Source of the DNA: Rhea pennata
Lineage: Eukaryota; Chordata; Aves; Rheiformes; Rheidae
NCBI RefSeq assembly: GCF_028389875.1
Contig: NC_084682.1
Span: forward strand, 1,870,001-1,934,000
Reading direction: 5' to 3'
DNA length: 64,000 bases
Part shown: piece after piece, positions 33,887-45,145 of the stretch
Layout of the letters: each line of letters opens with the position of its first letter
How positions within the stretch are numbered: position 1 is the stretch's first letter
Position numbers and translations under genes: made by a program
Notes under the pieces: model-generated
Database searches by the model: none
The model's input: the letters and a program-made list of their open reading frames with translations, nothing else
Told to the model about the DNA's origin: nothing

Positions 33887-36114
33887 ATATGAATTACTAT
33901 TAAACATCTTTAAGAAAAAAATCACTTAGGGTAACAAATTCTAAAATAGCAACACTCACAAATGTCACAGAAGGTTTTTGTTTTTGTTGTTCTTTTTAAA
34001 CCACTCTGTAAAGAAGTGATACAAATGTCACTGAGAGTGGTACATTTTTATAGAAGAAATGCATTTTGGCTCCTGAGCCTGTTTTAGTGGCCTTTCTACT
34101 CATTAGACCTATTTAAAAAAATAAAAATAAAAAAAGGAAATAAAGCGGCATTTACCAGGCTGTCTAGCCGCTGTTAAGCCAGTGAGCCCAGCCGGATTCG
34201 CCCGTGCTATGATATTAGAGACTCGCTGCCCCGGCCGCGGCGCTCGGGCTGCCTCGGACCCGACCGGCTTGTAAAGCCCCGCCGTGCCGGACGAGCAGGG
34301 CGGCAGCCCGGGCTCCCGCTCGGCTGCCTGCAGCGGCTTTTTGCGCTCACGGAAAGGCAGCTGAAAGCTGAGCTGCAGTAGCCCAGCGGCGCTGGAGCGT
34401 TTACGAGCTGGTCCAATTGCATGCTTGATTTTCTTCCAAATATGCAGTGAGCTGCTTTGGATAGAGAAGGAGCAACAACAGCTGCCTTTTAATCCCAGGG
34501 CCAGCGCAGGGCAGGGGAAAAGCCCCTCCTCTGCCAGGACCAGAAAGTCCCTCCCTGCTCCTAAAGGGCCTTCTGTTTCCAGCGGCAAAATGCCAACTTC
34601 GCACTTAGCCATGCAGACGGACGGACGGACGCTCTGCCGCAGTATCGGCCGTGCTGCAGCGCCCGGCTCCGGAGAGCAGCGTCCCTCCGGCACCCACCGG
34701 CAGCCGCCGCCAGCACGCCGTTATTACAGGGGTCTGCCGGCCGCCGGGACGCGGGGTCTCCCGCCTGCCTTGGCGAGAGCAGCGCTGGCCCCGCGGCCGG
34801 ACGAACGGGGACGGCTGGCCCCGTTCTGCGCTTTGGAAACCGAGACCGTGCAGGGGTGCTGGGGCGATGCCCGCGTTTGGGGTTCTCCGGCATTGCCCGC
34901 ACCCTCGGACGCCCGGAGCGTGCCCGCCGCCAGCCAGGGCGAAGGCAGCGTGGCCACCGCAGGCGCCTGGGCCGTGCCGCGCTGGGAAAAACCTTGGCGC
35001 CCGCTCCAAAGGCATCCCGGCTCTCGGGCAGAGCTGAAAAGCAGCCGGCCGGGAGGCAGCGCCGCAGCGGGGTCCGCGAGCCACGACGCAGAACGGGAAA
35101 ATCCGCCTTCACCTCCCGCACCGAGCGGCAAACAGGTCACACCGGTAACGGAGGAGAGAAGGCGCTGGTGGGAGCGATTTCTGGCTTAACGCTGCTCACT
35201 CAGCCCTTCCGCGGGGAAGGAGGCTTTTTGCGTAATTCTCTGCAGCCCGGCAGCATCTCTTAAACCCGCGGCGTGACGCCGAACCCGTGCCCGCGCCCGC
35301 TGCGGCGGGCATCGTGCAGGCAGCAGGCAGGCCTGCCCGCGGCACGTCCCACCTGCGCCGGCCGCGGCCCCGCCGCGCGGGAGGGGAGGCGTCTGCGCTT
35401 CAGGGCAGTTTTAGCAATGCCAAAGGCAAAGGTGGGATTCAAAGTGAAACGCCTAGGAAAAGAAGGCTTTTCCTTTTATAAGCAACAACTTATATTATTC
35501 TGGCTATTACCTGCTCTGAATCTCTGCTCGTTACTCATAGCAGTAAGACAGCATTTTTTTTAGGTTCTCCTTTCCGCATGTGTTTTTTCTTCTCCTGTGT
35601 GTGCAGAGTAAAGTTAAGTCACTACCGAGATATGTTCGGGAACACTCCAGCCAAGCGGGATCCCGCGCTCCGACGCATCCTCCTTAGCGCAACGGGTCTT
35701 CTCCCTTCCCATAGCGCCGCGCGGGTCGAGGGAGCAGCAGGCACCGGCCGCGGGCCCAGGCGATCCACCAGCTCCACCGCAGCGACTCACACCAGCTGCT
35801 ACGCTTGGGGCGTTTTTGGCTGATTTGCTAGACAGGAAAAGTTGCTTTCAGACCTCTGGTAAGAAAACACTGTGCCTCACTTCGATCCTTGTCCTTCAGA
35901 GGAGTACAGCAGCAGAGGGGGAACAGCCAAAAACTGGGTTATTTGTGGTCGGGATTTTTTTTTTGTTTTCATTTTTCAGCCATCTTCTTGTTAAGCCTTT
36001 TACATGTTCTGTTCCAGCGAAAAACCCCGGCTCTGGCACCTAGGGGAGAGGTAGCAAGAGCAGGGGAGGAAGAGTGGGCTCCATCAGAGCTGCCTCGTGG
36101 TGGGCACCAGGACA

Positions 36115-36225
36115 ACCCCATGGCGACACGCGGGACACCAACACGCGGGACACCAGCACGCAAGACATGGGCATGTGGGACATCAGCACATGGGACACGG
36201 GCACGTGGGACATCGGTCCAACCCG
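36115..36225. repeat. 15-bp tandem repeat in CUEDC1 3' UTR
   Basis: About seven copies of a unit close to CGGGACACCAGCACG, the later ones changed to ATGGGACATCAGCAC-like. It begins about 65 bp after the CUEDC1 stop codon. The period is a multiple of three, so plus-strand frames stay open through it. Confidence 0.8.
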
Positions 36226-36289
36226 GCCACCCAGCTCACGCACGGGACAGACGGATGGGGCAGCTCTCGCGCGAGGGTTCGCTCACCAC

Positions 36290-39200
36290 TTACTGCCCGT
36301 CCTTCGGCGGCTCCTCCTCCTCCCGGAGCTGCGGCTGCCACGCGTGGACGTCTTCGTCTGAAAGGCAGGCGGCCGCGGAGCGGGGTCAGCCGGGCTGCGG
36401 TGCCTGCGGGACCCCGCGCGGGGCCGGCACGGGCAGGGGAGCGTGCACCCGCCCGGGGATCCCAGCGGGCCGGGCGCCAGCAGCGTGGGCCCGGCTCGGC
36501 CCCCCCAGGGGTTTCTTACCGCATGAGTGTCCCTCCACGTCGTCGAGCAGGTTGGCTGTGGAAGCCGCGGTCCCCAGCCTGCAGCTCCGCTAAGGAAAAT
36601 CAGCCAGGGACCGGCACGGGGCCACGGCACCACGAAGAGCCCTGCATGAGCCACTGCCCTGCCGGGGGCTCGCCGGCGCCATGGGAGCACAATCCGGGGA
36701 GAGCATCCCCGGCACCCCGGGGCAGGATCCGGGGAGAGCATCCCCGGCACCATGGGGCAGGATCCGGGGAGAGCATCCCAGCACCCTGGGGACACGATGC
36801 AGGGAGAGCATCCCAGCACCCTGGGGCAGGATCCGGGGAGAGCATCCCCGGCACCCCGAGGGCAGGATCCGGGGAGAGCATCCCCGGCACCCTGGGGCAG
36901 GATCCGGGGAGAGCATCCCCGGCACCCCAGGGCAGGATCCGGGGAGAGCATCCCGGCACCCTGGGGCAGGATCTGGGGAGAGCATCCCGGCACCCTGGGG
37001 ACACGATGCAGGGAGAGCATCCCAGCACCCTGGGGCAGGATCCGGGGAGAGCATCCTGGCACTCTGGGGACACGATGCAGGGAGAGCATCCCAGCACCCT
37101 GGGGCAGGATCCAGGGAGAGCATCCTGGCACCCCGAGGGCAGGATCCAGGGAGAGCATCCCGGCACCCTGGGCCAGGATCTGGGGAGAACATCCCCAGCA
37201 CCCCAAGGGAAGGATCTGGGGGAGCCTCCCTGGCACTCCGGGGGCAGGATGCAGGCAGGGCAGAGCCTTTGGTCCCAGGATAAGAGGGATTTCCAGCTGC
37301 CATGGCTGTTCCTCCCGCCAGATCCCTGCTCTCCCGCTGCCGGGGGCAGGTGGCAACGAGCCCGCTCGAGGATACACCTGGTGCTTCAACAAGTGTTTTC
37401 TTTTCGACTTCCTCATCCTCGTCTTCTCGGAGAACGCTCTGGCGAGCTCAAACAGCTTCTTGCGCGTTGCTGGAAGGCAGCCGGGCTGAAGGTCCTGCCC
37501 GTCCCGAGGGCACACAAGCCCCAGCCCTGGCACCCCGAAAACGCCGCGGTGCCAAACGCTGCCAGGCTCGGCCAGCGAGGTCCGGGCGCTGACCCGGGCT
37601 GTCGGCCCCGGCAGCGGGGCGGGGGGGCGCTGCCGTTTTCACCCTTTCCCTAGGATTTCCGTGCAGCCCAGCGCGGCACCCCAGCCCAGAGCCGGGAACC
37701 AACTCACATTTCCCCATGTGTTTCAGCTTGTCTCTGAACAAGGCGTCGTCGGACGCGGCGCTGCCGGCCTCGCTGCTCCCGGCGGGGGCCGCGTCGCCTG
37801 CGAGGCAGAGAGCCGAACAGCCGCTCGCGCGCAGCCCCGAGCGCGCCCCGGTGCCGGCGGCACTGCCGCCGGGCGCACCACGGCCCGAGGAGCGCGAGCC
37901 CCGGCGCCTCTCGAAAATCACCTGGCGTGGCGGTGGAGAAACCGGGATCGTTGCCGATAGCAGCACTGGCCGCCTTGGACTTTTTTGACTCATATTTCAA
38001 CCGATCTGGGGAAAAAAAAAAAAAAAACACAAGCGGAGAGCTGGGGAAGCGGAGGCACGGCGGCGGCGCTGCCGGCACGCCGGGGCTCCCGCGGGCTCCG
38101 CACCTCTCTCCAGGGCGAGGAGGAAATCGCGGTTCCTCTGGAGCTCCCTCATGAACTCCTCGTTCTGCAGGAAGAGCGCGATGCGCTCGTCCTCCAGGTA
38201 CTGCTTCCACCGCCGCTCCTGCTCCAGGGCGCCCGGGCCGCGCGGCGCCGCCGGCCGCCCGCCGCTGCCGGAGCCCTGCACGAGAGAGAGGCGTCGGGGG
38301 AGCCGGCGCGGGCTCGGCAGCAGGGCACTCGGCAGCACAGGGGGTTTTCCACCCGGGAACGGAGACGGTTCCGCCTGGGAAGCGGCCGGGTGCACCCGGA
38401 GCATGGCATGGCATGGCACGGCATGGCACGGCACGGCAGCCTCTGGGGACGCGGGATGGGAGCAGAGCCGCTCCGGGCGGGAGCGACCTCCCCGCGCCTG
38501 CAGCATCCCTCTGGTTCGCGGCCGCCCTCGGCGAGCCATGGAGAGCCAAAGCACACGACTGCCGGGGCAAGGACAGCCGCTCCTCCGCTCCCGCGGAAGC
38601 CAGATGTGCCATTCCCGGGAAGGCAACAGAGCCCGCGGAGCGCTCGGGAAGACGGGGCAGGCCGCCCAGTCTTCCAAGAGGGCAGGGAAGAGGCGAGCGC
38701 AGGGCGGGCGCAGAGCCGGGGCAGGTGGGCGCGCTCGCCCCGACGCGGCTGCGGCTGCGGCTGCAGAGCGCGGGGGTGGCTGCGGAGCGCGGGGGCGGCG
38801 GCGCTCACCTGGGCGCCGGCGGGCGGCCGGGGCGGGATGCGCAGGAAGTCGTCCGGGAGGGCGCCCAGGAGCGGTGGGTTCCAGCTGCGGTAGCGGCCGC
38901 GGGGCCGGGCACCGCCGGGCGCCTCCGTCCTGCGGGGCGGCACAGGCAGCGGCGTGGGGCGGCACGGCGCGGCGGGCGGCGCGGCGGCCCCGGAGCCGGG
39001 GGGCAGAGCCGGGGGCCAGGCAGCGCCCCGCGAGTCGCCTGCTCCCGATTCCCAGCGCGGGTCCCGGGGCGGCTCCCGGGGCCGCTCCGCTGCAGCGGGC
39101 TTCGTCGGTGCCCCGGGCCAGGTCGCGGCCGGCGGGACGCTCACCTGGGCGGTGGGGCGGGCGGCGCGCGCGGCGAGTACACGGGAGGCGGCTCCTCGTC

Positions 39201-40202
39201 CGAGCTGTCCGGCTCCAGCGTCCGCTCCAGGATCTGGGAGACCGGGGAGGGAGCGAGACGGCATGGGGGGGTCCAGCCCGCAGGCAGAGCCGAGCAAGCC
39301 GGGGTGGTTTGCTGAAAGCTTTGCTAAAACCTCCCAGCGCAAAGCTGGAGGGGGATGTCGGCATGGCACAGCATGGCATGGCACGGCATGGCATGGCACG
39401 GCATGGCATGGCATGGCATGGCACAGCATAGCACAGCTCAGCATAGCACAGATGGCATGGCATGGCAGGGCACAGCACAGATGGCACAGCATGGCAGGGC
39501 ACAGCACGGCATGGCATGGCACGGATGGCACGGCATGGCACGGTGTGGCAGGGCAGGGCACGGCACAGATGGTATGGCATGGCACGGATGGCACAGTATG
39601 GCATGGCATGGATGGCACGGCATGGATGGCACGACATGGCACGGCACGGCATGGCACGGATGGCATGACATGGCACGGTGTGACAGGCCAGAGCATGGCA
39701 TGGCGTGGCACGGCGTGGCAGGGATGGCACGGCAGGGCACGGCAGGGCAGGGCATGGCATGGCACAGATGGCACGGCGTGGCAGAGATGGCATGGATGGC
39801 ACGGCAGGGCAGGGCAGGGCATGGCACAGATGGCACGGCACAGATGGCACAGCATGGCATGGATAGCACGGCAGGGCAGGGCAGGGGCGGCCGTGTGGCG
39901 CGGTGTGGGCGCCCGGCGCTCACCTCGGCGGGCAGGCTCTCCTCCGAGTCGGAGCTGCCGTCGCCGCCGTCCAGGCTCATCTGCAGCAGCTGGTCGACGG
40001 TGGCGTCGACGGCGCCGCGGTTGGCGCGCAGCACGCACTCGATGATGTCGTAGTCCATGCGGGGGAACATGGTGCTGAAGTCCTCCATGGCCTGGTTGAA
40101 CTCCAGGCGCCGGACCTGCCGGCCCGGCCGGCTGTTGTTGAGCTCCGGCACCGCGGAGCCGCCGCGGGAGCCGCCGCTGCTCCGGCGGAAGAGGCTCGTC
40201 AT
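36290..40202 (-). CDS. CUEDC1: CUE domain-containing protein 1 (CUEDC1), complete coding region, 9 coding exons
   Basis: CUE-domain protein; the family binds ubiquitin, and the cellular role of CUEDC1 is poorly defined. Coding exons (minus strand) are 39924-40202, 39145-39233, 38809-38929, 38104-38275, 37922-38005, 37708-37797, 37378-37469, 36520-36589 and 36290-36357. All junctions are GT-AG and the phases join into 354 codons. The CUE domain is at about residues 33-76, with MFP at 45-47 and the di-leucine at 72-73. An acidic/proline stretch EPDSSDEEPPPVYSP follows, then RSWNPPLLGALPDDFLRI, a charged helical segment at about 181-231 (WKQYLEDERIALFLQNEEF), and a basic stretch at 280-309 (ELARAFSEKTRMRKSKRK). 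The end is HAWQPQLREEEEPPKDGQ. It is shorter than the human protein as I recall it (386 residues), mainly in the Pro/Gly-rich middle. The exon 8 start (CGG after TTAG) is the only in-frame acceptor I see and adds RSCR relative to human. The ATG matches human MTSLFRRSS. Confidence 0.93.
36690..37290. repeat. 35-bp minisatellite in a CUEDC1 intron
   Basis: About 17 tandem copies of a 35-bp unit, GGATCCGGGGAGAGCATCCC plus CGGCACCCTGGGGCA, in the 788-bp intron between coding exons 7 and 8. Variant units with ACACGATGCAGGG replacing the GGATCC part alternate with the main type. Most units keep a GGATCC site. The unit has no stop in several frames, which creates false long frames on both strands. 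Confidence 0.93.
38400..38442. repeat. GGCAT/GGCAC pentamer array (short)
   Basis: About eight tandem pentamers GGCAT or GGCAC in the intron between CUEDC1 coding exons 3 and 4. It is a small relative of the larger array at 39.36-39.89 kb. Confidence 0.85.
39355..39895. repeat. GGCAY/GGCAG pentamer array in CUEDC1 intron
   Basis: About 540 bp built almost wholly from GGCAT, GGCAC and GGCAG pentamers with interspersed GAT insertions (as in GGATGGCAC). It fills most of the 690-bp intron between coding exons 1 and 2. Both strands read open for hundreds of codons as Met/Ala/His/Trp- or Cys/His/Pro-rich repeats with no domain, so these are not genes. Confidence 0.93.
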
Positions 40203-40274
40203 GCTGGCGGGGTGCCGGGGCCGGCGGGGCGTCACGGGCGCCGGCCCCCCATCGCCGCGCCGCCCCCGGCCCTC
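40203..40274 (-). other. CUEDC1: CUEDC1 5' UTR part of the first coding exon, with acceptor
   Basis: Upstream of the ATG at 40202 the minus strand has a pyrimidine-rich tract (TTTTTCTCTCTCCTCCACCC) ending in GGGCAG, so the exon starts at 40274. This implies at least one non-coding upstream exon, consistent with the donor at 46,624. Confidence 0.75.
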
Positions 40275-40299
40275 CTGCCCAGGGTGGAGGAGAGAGAAA

Positions 40300-40585
40300 A
40301 AGATGAGGGGGGAAAGCCCGGCCAGCCGGGAAGAGCATCCCGGGGAAAAGCTCGGCCAGCCGGGAAGAGCATCCTGGAGGAAAGCCCGGCCAGCCGGGAA
40401 GAGCATCCCAGGGAAAAGCCCAGCCAGCCGGGAAGAGCATCCCGGAGGAAAGCCCGGCCAGCCGGGAAGAACATCCTGGAGGAAAGCCCGGCCAGCCGGG
40501 AAGAGCATCCCAGGGAAAATCCCGGCCAGCCGGGAAGAGCATCCTGGGGAAAAGCCCGGCCAGCCAGGAAGAGCATCCCGAGCGG
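40300..40585. repeat. 34-bp minisatellite just upstream of the CUEDC1 first coding exon
   Basis: GCCAGCCGGG recurs at 40321, 40355, 40389 and 40423 (period 34), about eight copies in all. The core is GCCAGCCGGGAAGAGCATCC followed by a variable GGGGAAAAGCCCG. It starts about 25 bp beyond the splice acceptor, inside the 5' UTR intron. Confidence 0.92.
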
Positions 40586-40711
40586 AGCGGCGGGACCCCG
40601 CGCGGCCGGGGCGACGCAGCCTCCTTGGGGGATCCCGTGCATACAGTGGGAAACGCGCTCGCAGGAGCCGCTTCCACCTCAAACCACTCCTGAAAATCTC
40701 CTCTTCAAGGG

Positions 40712-40741
40712 TTTCTTTCTTTCTTTCTTTCTTTTTCTTTT
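40712..40741. repeat. TTTC microsatellite
   Basis: About seven TTTC units, the last ones lengthened to TTTTTC. Confidence 0.85.
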
Positions 40742-41731
40742 TGGAGATTTTGTTTTGGGGGATCCCAGGGCCCGCGGCGTTCGTGCCGGCAGCTGGGCCC
40801 CTGCAGCAGAAGTGCTGCAAGCTCATTGGAAAAACAGCGCTATTTCCACTCCAAAGGGCTCCACGGATTTATTGTTTCCAGATTTGGCATTTCCTTATAC
40901 ACGTATTAGAGCCACTCTCAAAATAAAAAATAAAAAGGCTCAGGTGCTCCCAGAGCAGGGGGCTGAAGCACGCCGCAGCAGGGCAAGCCAGCCCCCGGGA
41001 AAAGCCACCAAATCCAAGATTAACGCTCACTGTAAACCCCTAAACAGATTATACGGCGACTGCTTCTCGAGTGGAAACGCAGGGGCAAATTCGCTCCCGC
41101 ATTAACTCCGCTGCTGGAGCAGAATTACCCCGGGAACGCCGCTGATCCAGGTCATTTCCAAAGGCTCTGCCCGAAGCGGCGGGCAGCGCGTTCAAGACAA
41201 CTGTCCCTAAAACTGTATTCAAAGAAAAGAACACGCGCAATCCGAGAGGAGAAGCCTGCTTCCAGGGGAACGTGGCCGACGGGCCGAGGCGCCGGCCGGC
41301 GGCTCCCGCGCGGGACGCGCCGGCCGCAGCCCGCCCCGCCGCCGCGGCGGAGGCAGTTTGCCCGGCCGGCGTTGCAAACGCGCGCGTAGCCCGGGGCTGC
41401 AAAACCCCGGGAAGAGGAGAACTTCCGCGCGAGCGGCCGGCGCGCTTGCCAGGGAAACGGCTGCGGATTGACGGGGCGCCGCGGCGGCAGCGGCTGCCCG
41501 GCGGCTCCCGCAGCTCCCGCAGCCGGCGCCGGGCAGCAGGAGCCCGCAGAGCCTCGGGGCGGCCGACGGCAGAGGCGCCACGTCCGTCCGGCGCCGCCGG
41601 CCGCTTTCAGACGCGCCCGCCGAACCCCCGCCCGGCCCCGGGGCGACCCGCCGCGCTCGGCCCGCGCTCTGCAGGCGCGACTGCGATCGGATTAAAACCA
41701 GGAGGAAAGTGGATCGGAAACAAAACTTACA

Positions 41732-41900
41732 GTTGCTTCTGATGGCAAATTGAAACGCAGAGCCCGTGCAGAGGATGTGCAGGCTGCGCACGCTTCCGTC
41801 CGCTCAGTCTCCCCGAAATCTCCGCCGGTGCCTCTCGGCTCAGCGCAGGCTGCGCACGCAGCCCCGCCGGGGCAGCAGCCTGGGGAGGCCGCGGGCAATC
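41732..41900 (-). other. Candidate alternative non-coding 5' exon of CUEDC1
   Basis: On the minus strand GCAACT is followed by GTAAGTTTTG, a strong donor at 41731/41730, within a GC-rich stretch holding NRF1-like TGCGCAG words. No protein is proposed. The upper end is arbitrary, and spliced reads would be needed to support it. Confidence 0.2.
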
Positions 41901-42199
41901 CAATCCTGTTTCACGGAAACAAATAAGTACACGAGGATTCCTGTTAATGCCTGTTCTACCACATATTAAAACGGCTGCATTTAAGCCCTTTTCAAAAAAA
42001 AGAAGAGAGAGAGAGAAGTAAAAAGCAATCAGGTAAAAATAAGCTTGGAAATAATAATTCTGGAAACCTACAGGGCAGGGACTTCTCTGTGAAATGAAAT
42101 TCCCCATCCACTCCCCGAGCAAAATCCAACACGGGCCAAAGGAGAAGCAAACGGGTGATCACTGAAACCCAGAGAGCAATTTTGGTCAAAGGAGGCGCA

Positions 42200-42325
42200 C
42201 GCCGTCCGGCATGGTGACAGCCCAGCGGGTGCGTGGTGCACCCATCCGGCATGACGAGAGCCCAGCGGGTGCCTGGTGCACCCATTCACCACCGCGGAGA
42301 GCCCAGCGGGTGCAGGCGCTCCCAG
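42200..42325. repeat. 40-bp tandem repeat, 3 copies
   Basis: AGCCCAGCGGGTG recurs at 42219, 42259 and 42300. The unit also carries GGTGCACCCAT and CCGGCATG in two copies. It lies in the CUEDC1 5' intron. Confidence 0.8.
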
Positions 42326-43024
42326 GGCTGGGGACGGCCCGGCAGTTGCAGCTGCAGCCGGCAGAGGACAGCAGCACTGCGCTTCCCCCGCCGCCAAATT
42401 CAGGAAAATATCCTTCTGCTGCTGAATCCCAGGCCGAGGCAGACCCGGAGCGCCGGGATCCTCCGTCCTCGGGCCTGCGGCCGGCTGCGGAGCTGCCGTG
42501 CCGTGCTGGCTCCTGCGCCCGGGACGGGTCCGTCCACGCGCAGCGGAGAGGTGCCGTGTTCGCTCCTGCTCCCGCTCCCGCTCCCGCTCCCTCCGGCCCG
42601 GGCGGAGGTGCCGCTCGCCCGCCGGCGCTCCGCTCTCCGTCGCCCGGCACGCCTTGGCCCCGAGCCGTGCCGGCAGCCCCGCTCCGTCCTCCGCGCCGCC
42701 TCTGACAGGCGTCTTTATGTATTCCTGCATTTGTACCGTCACCGGCTTCGGCGCGGCCGCGGGCGTTTTCCCCCCGCCGGCAGCGTCCGCCGCTGCACGC
42801 GGGCCAGCACAGAGCCCGGAGCAGGCCGCGGCCGCCGAGGAGGAGGAGGCAGCCTTCCTCCTCCAAGGCAAGGCCATCTCTCCATCTCCGTAGGGCGACA
42901 TTCCTAAAATAGTTGTGGGAATTCAAATGCAAAACCAGGTTTCCAGGAAGGGATTAAAAATAAAACAGGTGGAGCAAGCGCGAGCGCCGCGCGGTTTGGA
43001 CGACCCCTGCGCAGCGCAGACCGG

Positions 43025-43125
43025 CCTCGTGCCACCGCGCCGCGGGGCGGCTCGGCGGGGCGGCTCGGCAGGGCGGCTCGGCTTGGCTCGGCTCGGCTCG
43101 GCGGGGCGGCTCAGCTCGGCTCGGC
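43025..43125. repeat. GGCTC pentamer-rich low-complexity block
   Basis: Tandem CGGCT, CGGGG and TGGCT pentamers over about 100 bp, within the CUEDC1 5' region. Confidence 0.75.
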
Positions 43126-44254
43126 GTGTGGCCCTTCCACCCTGCCTCTCGCCAGCGCCGGCGAGAGCGGAGCCGCAAACGCTGAGCGACGCGGGCGGCC
43201 GCCGCGCCGCACCTCCCCGCTCCGGCAGAGCCGGGAGCCCGGTCCCACGCTCCGACCGGGCGCTCGCCCGGGATTTCGGTCACCTGGATTACCAGCGCTT
43301 CTGGCAGGCCTCGCTTGAGCTCTCGCTTCCCCTTCGGCTCCCTGGAAGCGGCCGCGAGCAGCGGCGCAGCGCGAGCACGCGCCTTCGCGCGCCTCTTCGC
43401 ACCCCGAGCCGGGCTCCGGAGCCCGGCCGGCGCTCCTGCGTGCCGGCGCCGTCCCGGGGCGACCTGCCCAGTGAGCTCCCGGCCGGCCAGGGGATGACGG
43501 CAGGGCCTCCGGCGTCGGAGCGCCAAAAGGAATGCGGCGATCCCGTGTTTTCCCAGCTGCAGCAGCAGGAACCGCGACGCCACCGCGCCCGGGGAAAGCT
43601 CGGGAAGAGTTTTGCGGAGAAACGTTCGCTACTCGGGGCGGAGAGTTAGCAACCAGGAGACCCCGGAGAGCAGAGACAGCAAGAGAGCCGGCGGGACACG
43701 GCGGGCGGGCAGGAACCCGGAGCCCTTCGCCGCTTCGCTTGCGGCTTTTCCCCGTAATTGGACTCGGCTGCCCGAGGTGCGCGGAGAAGCAGGGAGCCGG
43801 GAGCCCTCGCTGTCCCCGTCCCGCGCTCCGGCGCGACACCGCCGCGTCCCAGCCCCGGCCGCGGGGACACCCGCCGGGCCGCGGGAAGGGCAGCCGGCCG
43901 GAGCTCGCGGTACCTGCCGGTGCTCCCTGCCGCCTCGCCGCCTCCTCAAGCCGCCGCCCAAGCGCCGGCGCTCGCCTGCTGCCCGAAACCCGCGGGGAAG
44001 AGAAACACCCACCGCTACGCCCGCCGCGCCGCTCCAGGACAAGGGTCTGCGGAGCCGGGCGCACAGGCGGGCGCCCCCGAGCGCGCGCCGCTGCCGAAGC
44101 CCCTCCGAACTCCCGGCGCCTCCCCCCGCGGGCGTCTCACCGCAGGCGCGGACGAGCCAGCGGAGCCGGGTGCTAAGGAAGGGCTGAAACGGGCCGGGCC
44201 GGCGGGGAGCGGCGCAACCTCGCCGAGGGGCTGCGGCCCCAGCGCCCGCTCCCG

Positions 44255-44620
44255 CGGGACACCGGGGCAGGGGCACGCGGCCGGAGCAGGGACAGACGGC
44301 CGGAGCAGGGACACACGGCCAGAGCAGGGACACGATGCCGGGGCAGGGACACGATGCTGGGGCAGGGACACGATGCAGGGGCAGGGACACGATGCCGGGG
44401 CAGGGACACGTGGCCAGAGCAGGGACACACAGCTGGAGCAGGGACACGATGCCCGGGCAGGGATACGATGCTGGGGCAGGGACATGTGGCCAGAACAGGG
44501 ACACACGGCTGGAGCAGGGACACGATGCCGGAGCAGGGACACAATGCCGGAGCAGAGACATGCGGCCGGAGCAGGGACCCACGGCTGGGACAGGGACACG
44601 CGGCCCAGGGACACGCTGCC
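44255..44620. repeat. 18-bp minisatellite in the CUEDC1 5' intron
   Basis: About 20 copies of an 18-bp unit close to GGGGCAGGGACACGATGC, with GGAGCAGGGACACACGGC variants. The multiple-of-three period makes both strands read as 6-residue repeats (minus strand like VPAPAS with CPCSG); these are treated as artefacts. Confidence 0.93.
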
Positions 44621-45044
44621 ACCCGCTTTTTCCTGATGGGAAAAAGGAAAAATCGCCGGCTGGCAGCCGGGGCAGGGGAGCGGGCACCGGCCGGGCTCCC
44701 GGCCCCTCCAGCCGCGGTGGCGGGAAGGGCAGCTGCTCGGCTCCCGCTTTAAGACGCTTGTTTGTGTGTTTGTCTCCGGGCAACCACGAGAGGCTGGAAA
44801 AAAATATCCGTACGGGAGCGTCACCTCCGAGTCACCGCCTTGGAGTGGCCCGCGGCCCCTGCGCCCGCTGCCCGCGGGGAGCCCCGCGAGCACGGAGAGG
44901 GCGGCCGCCACCGCGGCCTCGCGGGCACTGCCGTCAGCCTCGCATTTCCTAGCTGCGCCGCTGGGTTTCCCGGGAAATTGGCCAGGGCTTTCGTTTCCAT
45001 GGCAGGTTTTGCACGGATCCAAGGAAAGGCACAAAAAGGGCCAT

Positions 45045-45145
45045 GACAGCCCCCATCCCGACGGCCCCATCCCGACGGCTGCATCCAACCGGCCCCATCC
45101 CGGTGGTCCCCACCCTGACGGCCCCATCCCGACAGCCCCGACGCC
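45045..45145. repeat. Degenerate 15-bp tandem repeat
   Basis: Several copies of GACGGCCCCATCCC with changes, in the CUEDC1 5' intron. Confidence 0.65.

Larger units (their letters stand above)
33870..36289 (-). other. CUEDC1: CUEDC1 3' untranslated region (inferred extent)
   Basis: Runs from the stop codon at 36290-36292 to the AATAAA at 33881. It contains a 15-bp tandem repeat just after the stop, a GC- and CpG-rich block at about 34,200-35,400, and an AT-rich end. The extent is inferred from the first good poly(A) signal. A shorter 3' UTR, or a separate unit in the GC-rich block, is possible. Confidence 0.5.

Noticed and set aside
36097-37653. Plus-strand frames of up to 518 codons
   Set aside because: Produced by the 15-bp and 35-bp arrays and GC-rich sequence lacking stops; no domain, and antisense to true CUEDC1 exons.
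37997-40826. Minus-strand frames of 460 to 840 codons rich in Cys, His, Pro and Ala
   Set aside because: They are read-through of CUEDC1 exons into the GGCAN pentamer and 34-bp arrays. Splice sites fit CUEDC1 exactly and the repeats give only simple peptides.
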